NCBI GenBank assembly: GCA_051646185.1
Contig: JBOFCS010000195.1
Span: 1 to 7,344 of the forward strand
Reading direction: 5' to 3'
DNA: 7,344 bases
Source: JBOFCS01 sp051646185
Lineage (GTDB): Bacteria; Actinomycetota; Actinomycetes; Mycobacteriales; Mycobacteriaceae
A program made the translations under genes and the position numbers. How positions within the stretch are numbered: position 1 is the stretch's first letter; the number at the start of each line of letters is the position of its first letter. Positions 6,804-7,344 of this stretch are shown piece after piece. The notes beneath the pieces are model-generated. The model worked only from the letters and a program-made list of their open reading frames with translations, made no database searches and had not been told where the DNA came from.

Positions 6804-6877
6804 CGCGGGGTGGAGCAGCTCGGTAGCTCGCTGGGCTCATAACCCAGAGGTCGCAGGTTCAAATCCTGTCCCCGCTA
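6804..6877 (+). tRNA. initiator tRNA-fMet (anticodon CAT)
   Basis: The full cloverleaf is visible. The acceptor stem is CGCGGGG with CCCCGCT, where C1 faces U72 unpaired. The D stem is GAGC/GCTC with the A11:U24 pair. The anticodon stem is CTGGG/CCCAG, with loop CTCATAA and anticodon CAT at 6838-6840. The T arm is GCAGG-TTCAAAT-CCTGT, and the discriminator is A73. The mismatched 1:72 position, A11:U24 and the three G:C pairs at 29-31:39-41 together identify an initiator rather than an elongator tRNA-Met. The genome continues CTA (6878-6880), so CCA is not encoded and must be added by tRNA nucleotidyltransferase. A strong terminator follows within a few bases. Confidence 0.97.
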
Positions 6878-6882
6878 CTACA

Positions 6883-6921
6883 GAAAAACCACGATCCTTT
6901 TGGGATCGTGGTTTTTCTTTT
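6883..6921 (+). terminator. intrinsic terminator of tRNA-fMet
   Basis: A perfect 15-bp stem (6883-6897 with 6903-6917) closes a TTTTG loop. Its core is CCACGATCC/GGATCGTGG. The 3' arm ends in TTTTTC and continues TTTT, giving a good U-tract. The 5' arm begins with a matching A-run, so it could also work on the other strand, although I see no minus-strand gene ending here. Confidence 0.95.
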
Positions 6922-7179
6922 ACACGCTGAAGGTATGCTCCGATTTTTGTGGTGCTTTGTGGTTAGAGTATGCGGGTATTGCCTGCAAAGCTTTGTGTAA
7001 ATATTGAACACCAGATGGTGGTTGAGCATTTTCCATTCTGCTGGCGTGACGTGAGATGTTAATTCATTCGCAAGGCAGGAGCTGAATCGTCAGTTTGTAT
7101 TGGAACCATGCGCTGCATTACCAATAGCAGCTGAGCCATCCTTCCGTTCGTTATGGTTTCTATTTTGGTAGGTTTCCGC
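6922..7179. other. gap between tRNA terminator and exonuclease gene, no clear gene
   Basis: I see no convincing gene here. The longest plus-strand ATG frames I noticed are about 15-21 codons (for example from ATG at 6935), without a good ribosome site. A 5-bp inverted repeat, GCTGC/GCAGC, lies at 7112-7116 and 7127-7131. TATGGT at 7152-7157 is a possible -10 for the exonuclease, but no good -35 lies upstream at normal spacing. Confidence 0.5.
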
Positions 7180-7344
7180 ATGACACAGAGAGGCCACACG
7201 ATCATCGGGGAAGCTGGTTGGGCTGTTGTTGATGTAGAGACCTCAGGTTTATCGCCCTACCGTGATCGCGTTTTGAGTTTATCGATCATCTGTCTTGACC
7301 CCGCCGGTAACGAACAGCACCAGTTTTATTCACTTTTTAATCCA
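7180..7344 (+). CDS. DnaQ-like DEDDh 3'-5' exonuclease, N-terminal part, truncated by window end
   Basis: The first 55 codons are present and the frame is still open at the edge. After 13 residues comes WAVVDVETSGLSPYRDRVLS, the Exo I motif of the DEDDh (RNase T/DnaQ) superfamily, with metal-binding Asp18 and Glu20. CLDPAGN and FYSLFNP, typical of the next strands, follow. The start resembles the actinobacterial DnaQ-like protein known from M. tuberculosis as Rv3711c (recalled). Such proteins remove nucleotides from DNA 3' ends, as proofreading subunits or in repair. The remaining motifs (Exo II and the HxxxxD Exo III) lie outside the window, so I cannot tell whether this is a stand-alone exonuclease, a fusion with a BRCT or UvrC-like domain, or a true epsilon subunit. 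I chose ATG at 7180 because of GGTAGG 7 bases upstream; ATG at 7153 is an in-frame alternative without a ribosome site. Confidence 0.9.
   Translation, partial: MTQRGHTIIGEAGWAVVDVETSGLSPYRDRVLSLSIICLDPAGNEQHQFYSLFNP

Noticed and set aside
6736..6930. A 64-codon plus-strand open frame over the tRNA
   Set aside because: It spans the hairpin, tRNA-fMet and terminator; the apparent protein is a translation of structured RNA sequence.
6935..7000. A Cys-rich 21-codon frame after the tRNA terminator
   Set aside because: It is very short, has no ribosome site, and nothing suggests a real peptide.

Overview
The window looks chromosomal and actinobacterial, most likely from a low-GC Corynebacterium or a close relative. 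The evidence is a run of genes typical of mycolic-acid bacteria: a DUF2342-type zinc metalloprotease-like protein, a membrane-anchored PDZ-Lon (S16) protease, a PPA1309-family protein and a giant UPF0182 membrane protein whose N-terminus resembles the mycobacterial form. An initiator tRNA with the C1:U72 pair I associate with Actinobacteria follows. By eye the GC content is about one half, low for the phylum. I cannot name the species.

Layout, left to right. Positions 1-136 hold the possible 5' end of a minus-strand gene that leaves the window, plus a small palindrome containing a perfect DnaA-box 9-mer. Positions 211-1656 (minus) encode the metalloprotease-like protein. A divergent gap of about 205 bases separates it from the PDZ-Lon protease (1862-2899, plus). 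After a 37-base convergent gap comes the PPA1309-family gene (2937-3548, minus). A second divergent gap of about 200 bases leads to the UPF0182 gene (3746-6715, plus). Next are a 12-bp hairpin without a U-tract (6731-6782), tRNA-fMet (6804-6877), a strong intrinsic terminator (6883-6921), about 260 bases with no convincing gene, and the first 55 codons of a DnaQ-like DEDDh exonuclease (7180 to the edge).

How the genes may work together: the two protease-like proteins and UPF0182 also neighbour each other in mycobacteria (the Rv3193c-Rv3195 region, from memory). The PDZ-Lon protease and UPF0182 are both predicted to sit in the membrane with large extracytoplasmic parts. A shared role in envelope protein quality control or processing is a reasonable inference but is not shown by the sequence. 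The tRNA and exonuclease are separate housekeeping units.

I see no mobile element, CRISPR array, prophage or defence island. This is a conserved core region; its novelty lies in widely conserved but uncharacterised families rather than in a new accessory system.
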